Origin: an uncultured bacterium | Lineage (GTDB): Bacteria; Cyanobacteriota; Vampirovibrionia; Gastranaerophilales; Gastranaerophilaceae | Direction of reading: 5' to 3' | NCBI GenBank assembly: GCA_949284985.1 | Contig: CASDWY010000028.1 | Span: 1 to 50,605 of the forward strand | DNA: 50,605 bases | Shown: piece after piece, positions 8,019-16,700 of the stretch | Position numbering within the stretch: position 1 is the stretch's first letter | Layout: each line of letters begins with the position of its first letter | Translations under genes and position numbers: made by a program | Notes under the pieces: generated by a model | Told to the model about the DNA's origin: nothing | Databases searched by the model: none | Seen by the model: the letters and a program-made list of their open reading frames with translations, nothing else

Positions 8019-8774
8019 TTAATTAAGTTTTTTTAAGAAATTAGAAATTTTTTCTTTTTCTTCCTGTGGAATTTCATGACTTAAGTAGGTTTCAAAGTAT
8101 TCTTTTGCGTCTTCTTTATCTCCTCTAGAGAAGAAAAGAACTCCGAGATTTTTATATGAATGAACAAATTGAGGGTCTACTGTAATAGCTTTAAGGTGAT
8201 TAGAGATAGCTTTGTCTATTTCATCATTAGCTTCGTAGGCAAGAGCTACGTTATAATAAATTAGAGGATTATTGTCAACAAACTCCAGAACTTTTTCGTA
8301 GTTTGAAATTGCCATGTCCCAAACTCCAAGTTCAAAATATACTCTACCCAAGTCCCAGTAAGCATCGTAGTTTTTGGGTGAAAGTTCAAGAACAGCGTCT
8401 AGTTGATCAATTGCTATGTCATATCTTGAATCATCTATGTAAACTCTTGCTAAATAATGCCTAAGCGCAGGATTGTCTGGAAGTTGGTAAACTCCGTTTT
8501 GTAAAATTTCTATAGCTTTTAGCATTTCGTGTTGACGATAGTATAAGTCTGCAAGGTTTATATAGATTTGAACAATTTTATTATCTATTGCAAGTGCTTC
8601 TAAAAATGCTCTTTCTGCATTGTTATAGTCTTCAAGATAAATGTTACACAAGCCAATATTATTTAAAATATGTGGGTTATTTTTGTCTTCTTCAAGCGCA
8701 TCTTTAAACAATTTAAGTGCTTCAGCATAGTTAGCTTTTTTAAAAGTTTCTAAAGCGAGTTCTATAGTATTCAT
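8019..8774 (-). CDS. TPR-repeat protein
   Basis: A 251-aa protein built almost wholly of tetratricopeptide repeats, about seven units such as NNPHILNNIGLCNIYLEDYN and PQFVHSYKNLGVLFFSRGD. It has no signal peptide or membrane span, so it is a likely cytoplasmic scaffold. The start at 8774 is chosen because AGGTG lies five bases upstream; the longer reading from 8825 adds a hydrophobic stretch with no ribosome binding site. It is divergent from yebC with about 77 bases between. The partner is unknown. Confidence 0.85.
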   Translation of the reverse strand: MNTIELALETFKKANYAEALKLFKDALEEDKNNPHILNNIGLCNIYLEDYNNAERAFLEALAIDNKIVQIYINLADLYYRQHEMLKAIEILQNGVYQLPDNPALRHYLARVYIDDSRYDIAIDQLDAVLELSPKNYDAYWDLGRVYFELGVWDMAISNYEKVLEFVDNNPLIYYNVALAYEANDEIDKAISNHLKAITVDPQFVHSYKNLGVLFFSRGDKEDAKEYFETYLSHEIPQEEKEKISNFLKKLN

Positions 8775-8851
8775 TTTCACCTGCAATTTTATTTTTACAA
8801 TTTTTATAATACAATAAAAATACAAAGAATATTATAAATAAGGAAAATTAT

Positions 8852-9598
8852 ATGTCAGGACACTCAAAATGGTCAACAATAAAACGTAAAAAAGCGAAAG
8901 TGGATTCAGCAAGAGCTGCAGAGTTTCAAAAGTTTTCGCGAGAATTGATGGTTGCATCAAAACTTGGTGGACCAGATCCGGCAGCAAATTTTAGACTAAA
9001 AACAGCTATTGATAGAGCAAAAGCCGCAGGTTTGCCAGCTGATAATATTAAGCGTGCTATTGAAAAAGGTTCAGGAGCTTCTAATCAAGATAATTATGAA
9101 GAACTTACTTATGAAGGATATGGTCCTGGTGGAGTTGCAATTTTTATTGAAGCCATGACGGATAATAGAAATCGTACTGCCGGAGATATTCGTAGTTATT
9201 TTACAAAATTCGGCGGAAATCTCGGTGAAACGGGTTGTGTAGGTTGGATGTTCAAACCTGTAGGGTTGATAACTTTTGATAAATCTGTTGATTACGAAAA
9301 ACTTTTTGAAGCTGCTATAACTTTAGGGGCAGATGATATTGAAGAAGATGAAGATGAAACAAGAATTATAACTTCTGTAGAAAATTTTCAAGCTGTTGTT
9401 GAAGGCTTAGAAAAAGAAGGTTTTGCCTCTATTGGCGCTGATTTAACTCGTTTGCCCGAAAATGATCTTGAAATTACGGATGAGTCTGTAGCTACTAAAA
9501 TACTTAGACTTTTAGAAAAATTGGAAGAACACGATGATGTTCAAAATGTTTATTCAAATGTTGATATTGATGAAGATTTGGCAGAAAAAATAGGCTAA
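8852..9598 (+). CDS. yebC: YebC/PmpR family regulator
   Basis: A 248-aa protein with the invariant family start SGHSKWSTIKRKKAKVDSA and the typical order RAKAAGLPADNIKRAIEKG, YEGYGPGGVA, NRTAGDIRSYFTKFGG. YebC proteins bind DNA, and some act on ribosomes stalled at proline motifs; which role holds here is not visible. Length is standard. AAGGA precedes the ATG and a hairpin terminator follows. Confidence 0.95.
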   Translation: MSGHSKWSTIKRKKAKVDSARAAEFQKFSRELMVASKLGGPDPAANFRLKTAIDRAKAAGLPADNIKRAIEKGSGASNQDNYEELTYEGYGPGGVAIFIEAMTDNRNRTAGDIRSYFTKFGGNLGETGCVGWMFKPVGLITFDKSVDYEKLFEAAITLGADDIEEDEDETRIITSVENFQAVVEGLEKEGFASIGADLTRLPENDLEITDESVATKILRLLEKLEEHDDVQNVYSNVDIDEDLAEKIG

Positions 9599-9633
9599 AT
9601 TTTATTGTATTTTATGTTGATAATTTTTTGAAG

Positions 9634-9668
9634 TTAATCCTGCATTGCTTTGCAACGTAGGATTAAAT
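9634..9668 (+). terminator. Terminator after yebC
   Basis: TTAATCCT (9634-9641) pairs with AGGATTAA (9659-9666), with an inner TTGC/GCAA helix and a following ATTTTGTTTT run. Confidence 0.75.
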
Positions 9669-9770
9669 TTTGTTTTGGTGAATTTTTGTAGATTTTAATC
9701 CTTATGGTTATAGTAATGCGTTTTTTTTTTTTAAATTATTTGAATTGTTTTAATATTTAATTTTGAGTAA

Positions 9771-9815
9771 TTTGTAAATTTATGTAAAAAAACCAAAACC
9801 CTTTGAAAATATAAT
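9771..9815 (+). promoter_or_regulatory. HLR1-type RpaB site (9771-9788) and -10 TATAAT (9810-9815)
   Basis: On the minus strand 9788-9771 reads TTTACATAAATTTACAAA. This fits every position of the cyanobacterial HLR1 consensus: (G/T)TTACA, two A/T, two free bases, (G/T)TTACA, two A/T. A perfect TATAAT follows at 9810-9815, and no good -35 is seen at 17 bp. With transcription from about 9822 the site lies around -51 to -34, where RpaB acts as an activator in Cyanobacteria. The RpaB gene is in this window. Confidence 0.6.
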
Positions 9816-9863
9816 TTATATTTATTTTTTATATATTAGTGATAGTTTTATGAGGTGAACAGC

Positions 9864-10040
9864 ATGGGTGTTATGTCTAGACGAATGGTAAGAGATATGA
9901 TAGAAGAAAGAAGTCTTTTAATTCAAGATAGTTTAGATGAAATTAGTAATAATATATTATTGCAGCAGCGAGACGAAGATCTAATATCTACAATGTCTGT
10001 TCTTGAGTTTGATGAGTTGGTATATAAGCAGCTTGTTTAA
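9864..10040 (+). CDS. Small acidic helical protein, function unknown
   Basis: A 58-aa protein that I do not recognise. It starts with a short basic segment (MSRRMVRDMI) and then reads as one acidic amphipathic helix (ERSLLIQDSLDEISNN, LEFDELVYKQL), with no Cys, signal peptide or membrane span. AGGTG sits six bases before the ATG at 9864; a GTG at 9855 in the same frame overlaps that site and is less likely. The coding call rests on the good ribosome binding site, the clear -10 and the perfect HLR1 element upstream. It could be a small regulator or adaptor under RpaB control. It ends ten bases before the convergent holB gene. Confidence 0.7.
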   Translation: MGVMSRRMVRDMIEERSLLIQDSLDEISNNILLQQRDEDLISTMSVLEFDELVYKQLV

Positions 10041-10050
10041 TCTCTCAAAG

Positions 10051-11022
10051 TTAAGTCCAGTTTTTATAAATAGAAAACAAAGCATTTTCAAGTGCAGCTT
10101 GCGGTTTTATGTAAGACTTAAGCTGCATTTGAGCTTTATTAAGTGTATTTATGTCATCAAGCATTTTTGCAACATAAGTTGGATTATCTGTGTTATTTAG
10201 AGCTGTTTTTTTTATAAATTGTTGAAATTTTGTAAAAAGTTCTTCCGGCTCTAAGTTAAGGGTATCTGATTGGTTAATTAGTGTGGTGGCAATATCGCCA
10301 ATTTCAAAAGGGTTTATTTCCGGATAGAATTTTAGCGTATCAAAAATTATTGTTAAATCATTGTCTTGCATATATTTTGATGGCACATAGAAGCATTGAG
10401 ACCGAGAAATAATTGTTTCAATAAGATCTGTTTTATCTTTAGTTAGAAAAATGAAACTTGTTCTTGGTGGAGGTTCTTCAATTACTTTTAAAAGTGAATT
10501 TGCACTTTCTTCTTGAAAAACTTTTTGATTAAGTCCTTTGGGAATCCAAAATTTATTGTGTTCTTCGTCTTCGTACGGAAACGAAAAGTTGTTAGATTTA
10601 AGGATTGATATTTTTTCTTTTTCGTTTTTGTTTGGTGTTTTTATATCTGCATCGCAAATTATAAAAATACGATGATATTCACTTGTTGTAGCGAGAAGAT
10701 TTTTTAGAGCAAGAGTTTGTTTGACGGAGATAACTGTTTTTGAGTTGTCATTATCTGGTTTAAAATCTAATTTTGATACGGTTATTACAGCTGGGTGGCT
10801 GTTTGTTGTTATCCAGTTACAGTTAATACAATTACAGTTAAATTCGCTGGTATTTTGGCAGTTAAGTATTTTCCCAAAGTTTAAAGCGAGCAGGTATTGT
10901 GCAAAGATATCTTCTCCATAGAGGATTATTGATTGAGGAAATGTTGATTTGTTATTGTTTAACAAAAGTGAAAAATAGTCGTTTATAAATTTTAAATTGT
11001 TTTTTATGAATGGTGCAAACAT
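10051..11022 (-). CDS. holB: DNA polymerase III delta' subunit (clamp loader)
   Basis: A 323-aa AAA+ clamp-loader protein. Family marks are FPQSIILYGEDIFAQYLLAL (a degenerate P-loop, as in ATP-inactive delta'), a zinc-binding cysteine cluster (CNCINCNW) and SANSLLKVIEEPPPRTSFIF with the following sensor-like SRSQCF. It is a rigid subunit of the loader that places the beta clamp on DNA. Its ATG shares a base with the holA stop (TAATG), so translation is coupled. It is the last gene of glcK-holA-holB. The chain is AT-biased, with long Lys/Asn stretches, but no disruption was seen. Confidence 0.9.
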   Translation of the reverse strand: MFAPFIKNNLKFINDYFSLLLNNNKSTFPQSIILYGEDIFAQYLLALNFGKILNCQNTSEFNCNCINCNWITTNSHPAVITVSKLDFKPDNDNSKTVISVKQTLALKNLLATTSEYHRIFIICDADIKTPNKNEKEKISILKSNNFSFPYEDEEHNKFWIPKGLNQKVFQEESANSLLKVIEEPPPRTSFIFLTKDKTDLIETIISRSQCFYVPSKYMQDNDLTIIFDTLKFYPEINPFEIGDIATTLINQSDTLNLEPEELFTKFQQFIKKTALNNTDNPTYVAKMLDDINTLNKAQMQLKSYIKPQAALENALFSIYKNWT

Positions 11023-12002
11023 TATTCTGCCTTTCCAAGTAATATTTGTTCAACGGCTAATTCTTCAGAAGCGGTTTGTCCTGATTTAATCTTAAATTCA
11101 CAGTTTAGTAGATTTTGTTTTAGTTGTAAAAGGTCGATATATTTATAATTACGTATTTTTTCTAGTTCAAGTTTTACTCTGTATTCATGCATATTAATTT
11201 TTTTGGATATTTCAAATGTTCCCATTTTACGAGACAAAAGTTTTAGTGTAATAAATCTTGATACAGTATTTTGTAAAAGGACTAAAATTTGAAGTGGGTG
11301 TTGCGTTTGAGCAAGTAGTTTAAATTCTTTCATTGCAAGGGCTTTGTTTACGGAAACAAAGTAGTCAATTAGTTTAAAAACATCTTGCGAAAAGCAACAT
11401 ATATTTTCAATATCTTGAGCGGATGGTGTGTTTTGTGGGTAAATATACAGTTTAAGTTTTTTTATTTCGTTATCAATAATTCTCATGTTAGAACCGAGCA
11501 TTTCAATTATTTTAGTTGCAGATTTAGGGTTAAGTTCAATTCCATTTTCTTTACCAAGTTTTATTATTGTTGCAGGAAGATTTTTATCATAAGTTGGAAG
11601 TTGTTTGTATTCTGAGATGGTACAGTATTTTGAGAGTATTTTGTATAATTTTTTTCTGGTATCAATTTTTTTGTTAATATTTCTGTCTATTTTGTAGAGA
11701 AAAACGATATTTATTTGTGGAGAAACAGAATTAAGAGCGCTTTCTAGTCTTGATAATTGTTTGTCATCAAAAGTGGTTTCAGATTTAGATTCGAAGTAAG
11801 CTTCACAATCAATGAGAATTAAGCTGTTGCCAAACATCATTGGTTGAGTGCTTAAAATGTCTAAAAGGTCATTAAATTTTGGATTAGAAAATTTTTTAAA
11901 ATTCATAGAAATAAAAGATTTATCGAGAAGCTTTTTTTTAAGCTTCTCGATTTCTTTTTCCATCAAAAATTCTTCTTGTCCATGAAAAAAATATAAAGTC
12001 AT
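11022..12002 (-). CDS. holA: DNA polymerase III delta subunit (clamp loader)
   Basis: A 326-aa protein with the HolA layout: MTLYFFHGQEEFLMEKEI at the start (N-terminal AAA+-like fold without a true Walker A), the conserved mid part ELNPKSATKIIEMLGSNMR, and a C-terminal helical domain. Delta opens the beta clamp during loading. It begins five bases after the glcK stop and overlaps holB by one base. Codons about 18-27 contain an unusual 11-bp perfect hairpin (11923-11950). The delta and delta' genes being adjacent strengthens both calls. Confidence 0.9.
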   Translation of the reverse strand: MTLYFFHGQEEFLMEKEIEKLKKKLLDKSFISMNFKKFSNPKFNDLLDILSTQPMMFGNSLILIDCEAYFESKSETTFDDKQLSRLESALNSVSPQINIVFLYKIDRNINKKIDTRKKLYKILSKYCTISEYKQLPTYDKNLPATIIKLGKENGIELNPKSATKIIEMLGSNMRIIDNEIKKLKLYIYPQNTPSAQDIENICCFSQDVFKLIDYFVSVNKALAMKEFKLLAQTQHPLQILVLLQNTVSRFITLKLLSRKMGTFEISKKINMHEYRVKLELEKIRNYKYIDLLQLKQNLLNCEFKIKSGQTASEELAVEQILLGKAE

Positions 12003-12007
12003 ACAAA

Positions 12008-12964
12008 TTAGCTTTCAATAAGAAGACTTGCTCCAATAACGCCGGCTGTATTGCCGAGTTGAGCGGGAACAATTTCAACAGAGCTTCCTGCTATGGGCAT
12101 AGCTCTTTCTTTTAGAGATTTTTCTATAGGTTTAAGTAAAATATCACCTGCATCAGCGACTCCGCCGCCAATAATAATTTTTTCAGGGTTAAGCAAGTTA
12201 ACAACGCTTGCCAAACCTATTCCGATATATTTTCCCATAGTAGCAAATATACGTTTAGCTATGGCATCGCCTTGTTTAGCTGCTTCTGCAACAACGTATG
12301 GAGTTATGTCGGGATTAGCCAGTTCACGATATTTTGTAGATTTTCCGCCTTTAATATATTCTTCTGCCATAGCTACAATAGCAGGACCTGAGGCATATGC
12401 TTCGAGGCATCCTGTATCTCCGCATCCGCAAATTGGAGATGCATCATCCATAGAAAGTTTAATGTGTCCAATTTCTCCGGCAGAATTGTCTGCACCTCGT
12501 ACAATTTTTCCGTTAACAATTAGACCTGAACCGATACCTGTACCAATTGTTATACAGATTAGATTTTGGCAACCTTTGCCAGCTCCGTAGTTGAGTTCTC
12601 CTAATGCTGCACAGCGGACATCGTTGTCAACTTTTGTAGGGAGTTGAAATTCGTCTTGCATTATTTTAGCAATTGGAATATTTACCCATCCGGGAATATT
12701 TGGCAGGTGTCTGACTACGCCGTTTGTACAGTCAATTTGACCGGGAAAACCAAAGCCTATTCCTTCAATTGAGTCTTTTGTTGTTTTAGTTTCTTTCATA
12801 AGATCAGATATAGCTTGTTTAATGCTGGAAACAGTATATTCATAACCCATTTCGGCTCTTGTTGGTATAGAGTTTGAATAAATTATGTTTCCGTCTTTGT
12901 CTACGAGTGCTATTTTTACGTTAGTTCCGCCAACGTCAACTCCTATTCTGTATTTTTTGTTCAT
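12008..12964 (-). CDS. glcK: ROK-family glucokinase
   Basis: A 318-aa ROK kinase. The ATP-binding start is RIGVDVGGTNVKIALVD, the sugar-site segment ends in GEIGH, and the ROK zinc motif is present as CGCGDTGCLE. It phosphorylates glucose (or a related hexose) in the cytoplasm and feeds glycolysis, which suits a fermenter and the glucan synthase-like gene nearby. ROK repressors have an N-terminal HTH, absent here. AGGGAG lies six bases before the ATG. An extended -10 (TGCTAAAAT) is visible on the minus strand about 40 bases upstream. It is the first gene of the operon with holA and holB. Confidence 0.92.
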   Translation of the reverse strand: MNKKYRIGVDVGGTNVKIALVDKDGNIIYSNSIPTRAEMGYEYTVSSIKQAISDLMKETKTTKDSIEGIGFGFPGQIDCTNGVVRHLPNIPGWVNIPIAKIMQDEFQLPTKVDNDVRCAALGELNYGAGKGCQNLICITIGTGIGSGLIVNGKIVRGADNSAGEIGHIKLSMDDASPICGCGDTGCLEAYASGPAIVAMAEEYIKGGKSTKYRELANPDITPYVVAEAAKQGDAIAKRIFATMGKYIGIGLASVVNLLNPEKIIIGGGVADAGDILLKPIEKSLKERAMPIAGSSVEIVPAQLGNTAGVIGASLLIES

Positions 12965-13079
12965 AATTCACTCCCTAAAATATTGTCTTGATTAGATTTT
13001 AGCATAAAAAATCTTTTAAAGCTCGGGATGTTAAAATAGAACCTATTTTTTTTACAAATTTGATTAATGCTTTACAATT

Positions 13080-13107
13080 ATGACTTTTTACTTTTGCAAA
13101 GTATAAT
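13080..13107 (+). promoter_or_regulatory. Promoter giving a leaderless transcript
   Basis: TATAAT at 13102-13107 lies six bases before the ATG at 13114, with a weak -35 (ATGACT, 13080-13085, 16-bp spacer). A start seven bases past the -10 falls on the A of ATG. No Shine-Dalgarno sequence is present. Confidence 0.55.
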
Positions 13108-13113
13108 ATATGT

Positions 13114-13767
13114 ATGAAGAAATTTTTTGCATTATTAATTACATTTTGTATAATTTCTCCGGTATATTCGTTTTCGTTGTTTGGAAAAAAAGACGAGGGG
13201 GAACCTTTATCAGAGAGTACTAATTCAGGTTATGCAGGAACTTTACCGGATATTACATCTGAATTTGATTATTTAAGACCAAATGTTGAGTCAAAAGATG
13301 TTATTAGAGTGGATGAAAATGCGACTATAGAGGATTTAATCCCTGCACCTCGTCAAGAAAAAATGTATATTGATATTATAAAGAAAAAAGACAAAACTTC
13401 TAATTATATACATGATATTAATGATATTATTTTGGCATTAGAAAAGCTTAAAATTACAATTATACAAGGTATAAAAACATCTGTTTTTAATGCGCAAGTC
13501 AGTTATTTTATTGATCTGGCGTATTATTTACAAAAGGAATATTCTAATAAACCGGAAGCATCATATGTTTCGTATAAAAGAATAATGGAGCTTTCAAATC
13601 AAGCTTATAGTGTTGCAACACTTAGGCGTGAAGCTGCTTATTATGGCAAATATTTAAGCTATAGTGAGGAGGGGTATATTTATAGTCCTGAGTATGTTGA
13701 TGAACAAATGCAGTACCTTTTGGATTCAATAAATCAAGTTTTACCGATATTAAAAGATATTGAATAG
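13114..13767 (+). CDS. Secreted or periplasmic protein, function unknown
   Basis: A 217-aa protein that I do not recognise. It has a clear Sec signal peptide (MKKFFALLITFCIISPVYSF, cut near residue 20) and then an acidic, Ser/Gly-rich linker. The predicted helical C-terminal part is rich in Tyr and charged residues (YFIDLAYYLQKEY, YKRIMELSNQAY). It has no Cys pair in the mature part and no later membrane span. It is convergent with the giant flagellin gene, whose stop lies 20 bases beyond; no terminator was seen between them. The mRNA is probably leaderless. A link to the flagellum is possible by position only. Confidence 0.8.
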   Translation: MKKFFALLITFCIISPVYSFSLFGKKDEGEPLSESTNSGYAGTLPDITSEFDYLRPNVESKDVIRVDENATIEDLIPAPRQEKMYIDIIKKKDKTSNYIHDINDIILALEKLKITIIQGIKTSVFNAQVSYFIDLAYYLQKEYSNKPEASYVSYKRIMELSNQAYSVATLRREAAYYGKYLSYSEEGYIYSPEYVDEQMQYLLDSINQVLPILKDIE

Positions 13768-13786
13768 AAATCAAAGTTTTGAGTAT

Positions 13787-16700
13787 TTAGCTGGCAATAC
13801 TGTTAATAAGACTTAGGAATACAGAGGCTTGGTTTTGCATAAGTTGAGTTTGGAGAAGTTGTGCCGCTTGTATTTTTGATGCTTGGGTTAAGAGATTATT
13901 GTATTCTGCTGCAATATCAGCATCAATTAATGTAGATTGAGAATTTGATAGGTTAGTAAGACGCGTTAAATTTGTTTCCATAATAGAATTTAGCATGTTT
14001 TTTTGGAATCCAATGTCGACTCGTGAACTGGTTAAATTTAACATTATTGCATCAATTTTATCTAATGCTTCAAGAGCACTTTCTCTAGTGCTTACATCTA
14101 TTGTTATATCAGGAAGAACTAGTCCTGTTGAAATATTAAATGTGGAGTTATTTGAAAGATTACCATCTATTTGAATGTTAAAACTTGAATTTTTATCAAC
14201 GAGTTCATTCATTTGAGAGTACGTTGTATCCGTACCATTGTTTGATATTTTGTCATAGCCAGTGCCACCACTTATGGTATTGTTTTTGCCTGATATCACT
14301 GCAACGTAGTCATCATCTGAACCTCCTTTAACAACATTTTGGTCTCCGGAGATGTAAATGCTATCATCACCTGCTTCACCGTAAACTTCAGCATGGTTGG
14401 CGTTTATAGTGATTTTATCATCACCGTTCCCGCCATAAATATGTGCGCCATTAACAATATGATTGCTTGTTATATTATCGTTACCTTCACCACCGTTGAT
14501 AGATACTCCACCACCGGTATTTATAATAGTATCATTACCGTCTTCGCCGTTAATAGTAACGTCATCGGTATAATTATATATTTTATCATTGCCGGCTCCG
14601 CCATGAATGTCATGGAAAACAAAGTCATTGTTTATTATTGTATCTTCATCATCTTCACCATATAAAGCACTGGCATTGCCATTGTTTGTAATAATATCAT
14701 TGCCGGCTCCGCCATGAATTTCAATATAGTTGTTTTCAAAGTCATTGTTGTTTATGATTGTATCATTGCCATCGCCAGTCCAGATACCAATACTGGAGAG
14801 CATAGTGTTGCCAATGGTAACCTTATCATTCATGTCCCCTGTATATATGTTTATCTGCATGCCTTCAATAATAATATTGTCTTCTTGACCATCTGCTGCG
14901 GTAATTGTGACGTTTGTACCTGTAAAGGTTATTTCTCCGGTGTCTTTATTTAAAGACCATGATAATTGAGGTTGAGAAGATTCACCGGTGTTGTATGTTG
15001 AGGTAATAGTATATTTTTTACCGTCAATATCAATTGTACTTGAGTCTCCTTTGTTTATTGTTATAGAACCTTCTGTTGGAGAACCAAAATTTGTTGTAGT
15101 ATTAGAAGAATTTCCGCTGTTATCAATAAGTGTGTTTGAGCCTGCGCCACCGTCAATAGTGTTATAGCATGAACCACTAGTAATAGTTACGGTATCGTTT
15201 CCTGCTTCTGTATTTATGGCGCTACGCCACGAATTGCTTATGGTAATAGTATCATCTCCGTCACCAGTATTCAGACTTCCTTTATAGTTGTCCCATATAA
15301 CAGTATCGTTTAGGTCGCCTGTGTTTACATTGTTCCATAATCCATTCACAATAATATTATCTTCTTGACCGCTTGCAGCTGTTATTGTGAAATAGTCTCC
15401 ATCAAAAGTAATTTGACCGTTATCGTCTATTGTCCAAGTGAGAGTGTTTGAAGATGATGTGTTATTTACAACAGTATAAGATTTATCTCCGATTTGGATT
15501 TGTTTAGTTTCGTCTTGAGTAAAGTTTATTATTTGTCCGTCAGGGTAATTTGTTGCGTTAATAATAATATTGGGCTCATTACTGTTATCAGTTACAGAGT
15601 TTATTCCCTCTCCACCGTCGATAGTGTTGTAGAATGAGCCATTTTCAAGGGTTACAGAGTCATTTCCGTCTCCTGTATTAAGAGAGCCTTGGTATCCGTT
15701 CCAGATAACGGTATCATCCATATCGCCAGTGTTTATTATATTATAATTTCCATCAACAATAATATTATCTTCTTGTCCGCTTGCAGCTGTTATTGAGAAA
15801 TTTCCACCATCAAAAGTAATTTGACCGTTATCGTCTATTGTCCAAGTGAGAGTGTTTGAACTACTCCTATTATTACTAACAGTATAAGATTTGTCTCCGA
15901 TTTGAATTTGTTGAGATTCGTTAGCGTCAAATGAGTATGTTCCGTTGGCACTGTTTAGCGGAAGTTCAAAGTTTGTTATAGTGTTTGTGTATCCACTGTT
16001 GTTGATAAGAGTATCTTTTCCAATACCACCGTCGATGGTGTTGTCGAATGTGTTATTTTCGATGGTTACCGTATCATTACCAGTACCAGTGTTAATATTG
16101 TTGTTGTGTGAGCCATTAGCAAGAATTACCGTATCGTTTAGGTCACCTGTGTTTACAGTGTTCCATGAGCCTTTGACAATAATATTATCTTCTTGGTTAT
16201 CAGCAGCAGTAATTGTAAAAAAATCGCCATTAAATGTAATTTGACCGTTATCATCTATTGACCAAGTTAGAGTCTTTGAATAAGATGATTTATTAGTAAC
16301 AGTATAATATTTATCTCCGATTTGGATTTGTTGTGTTTCATTATTATTGAGAGTTATACCATTAGGGTAATTTGTTGCGTTTATAATAGTATTGGAGGAA
16401 TTACTGCTATCAGTTACGGTGTTTGTACCGGTACCACCGTCGATAGTGTTGTCGAATGCGTTATTTTCGATGGTTACCGTATCATTCCCAGTACCAGTGT
16501 TAATATTGTTGTTGTGTGAGCCATTAGCAAGAACTACGGTATCGTTTTGGTCGCTTGTGTTTAGCGTTATGTGGTACCCATTAACAATAATATTATCTTC
16601 TTGACCGCTTGCAGCTGTTATTGAGAAATGTCCACCATCAAAAGTAATTTGACCATTTTCATCTGTTGACCAAGTGAGAGTGTTTGAATATGAGGCTTTA

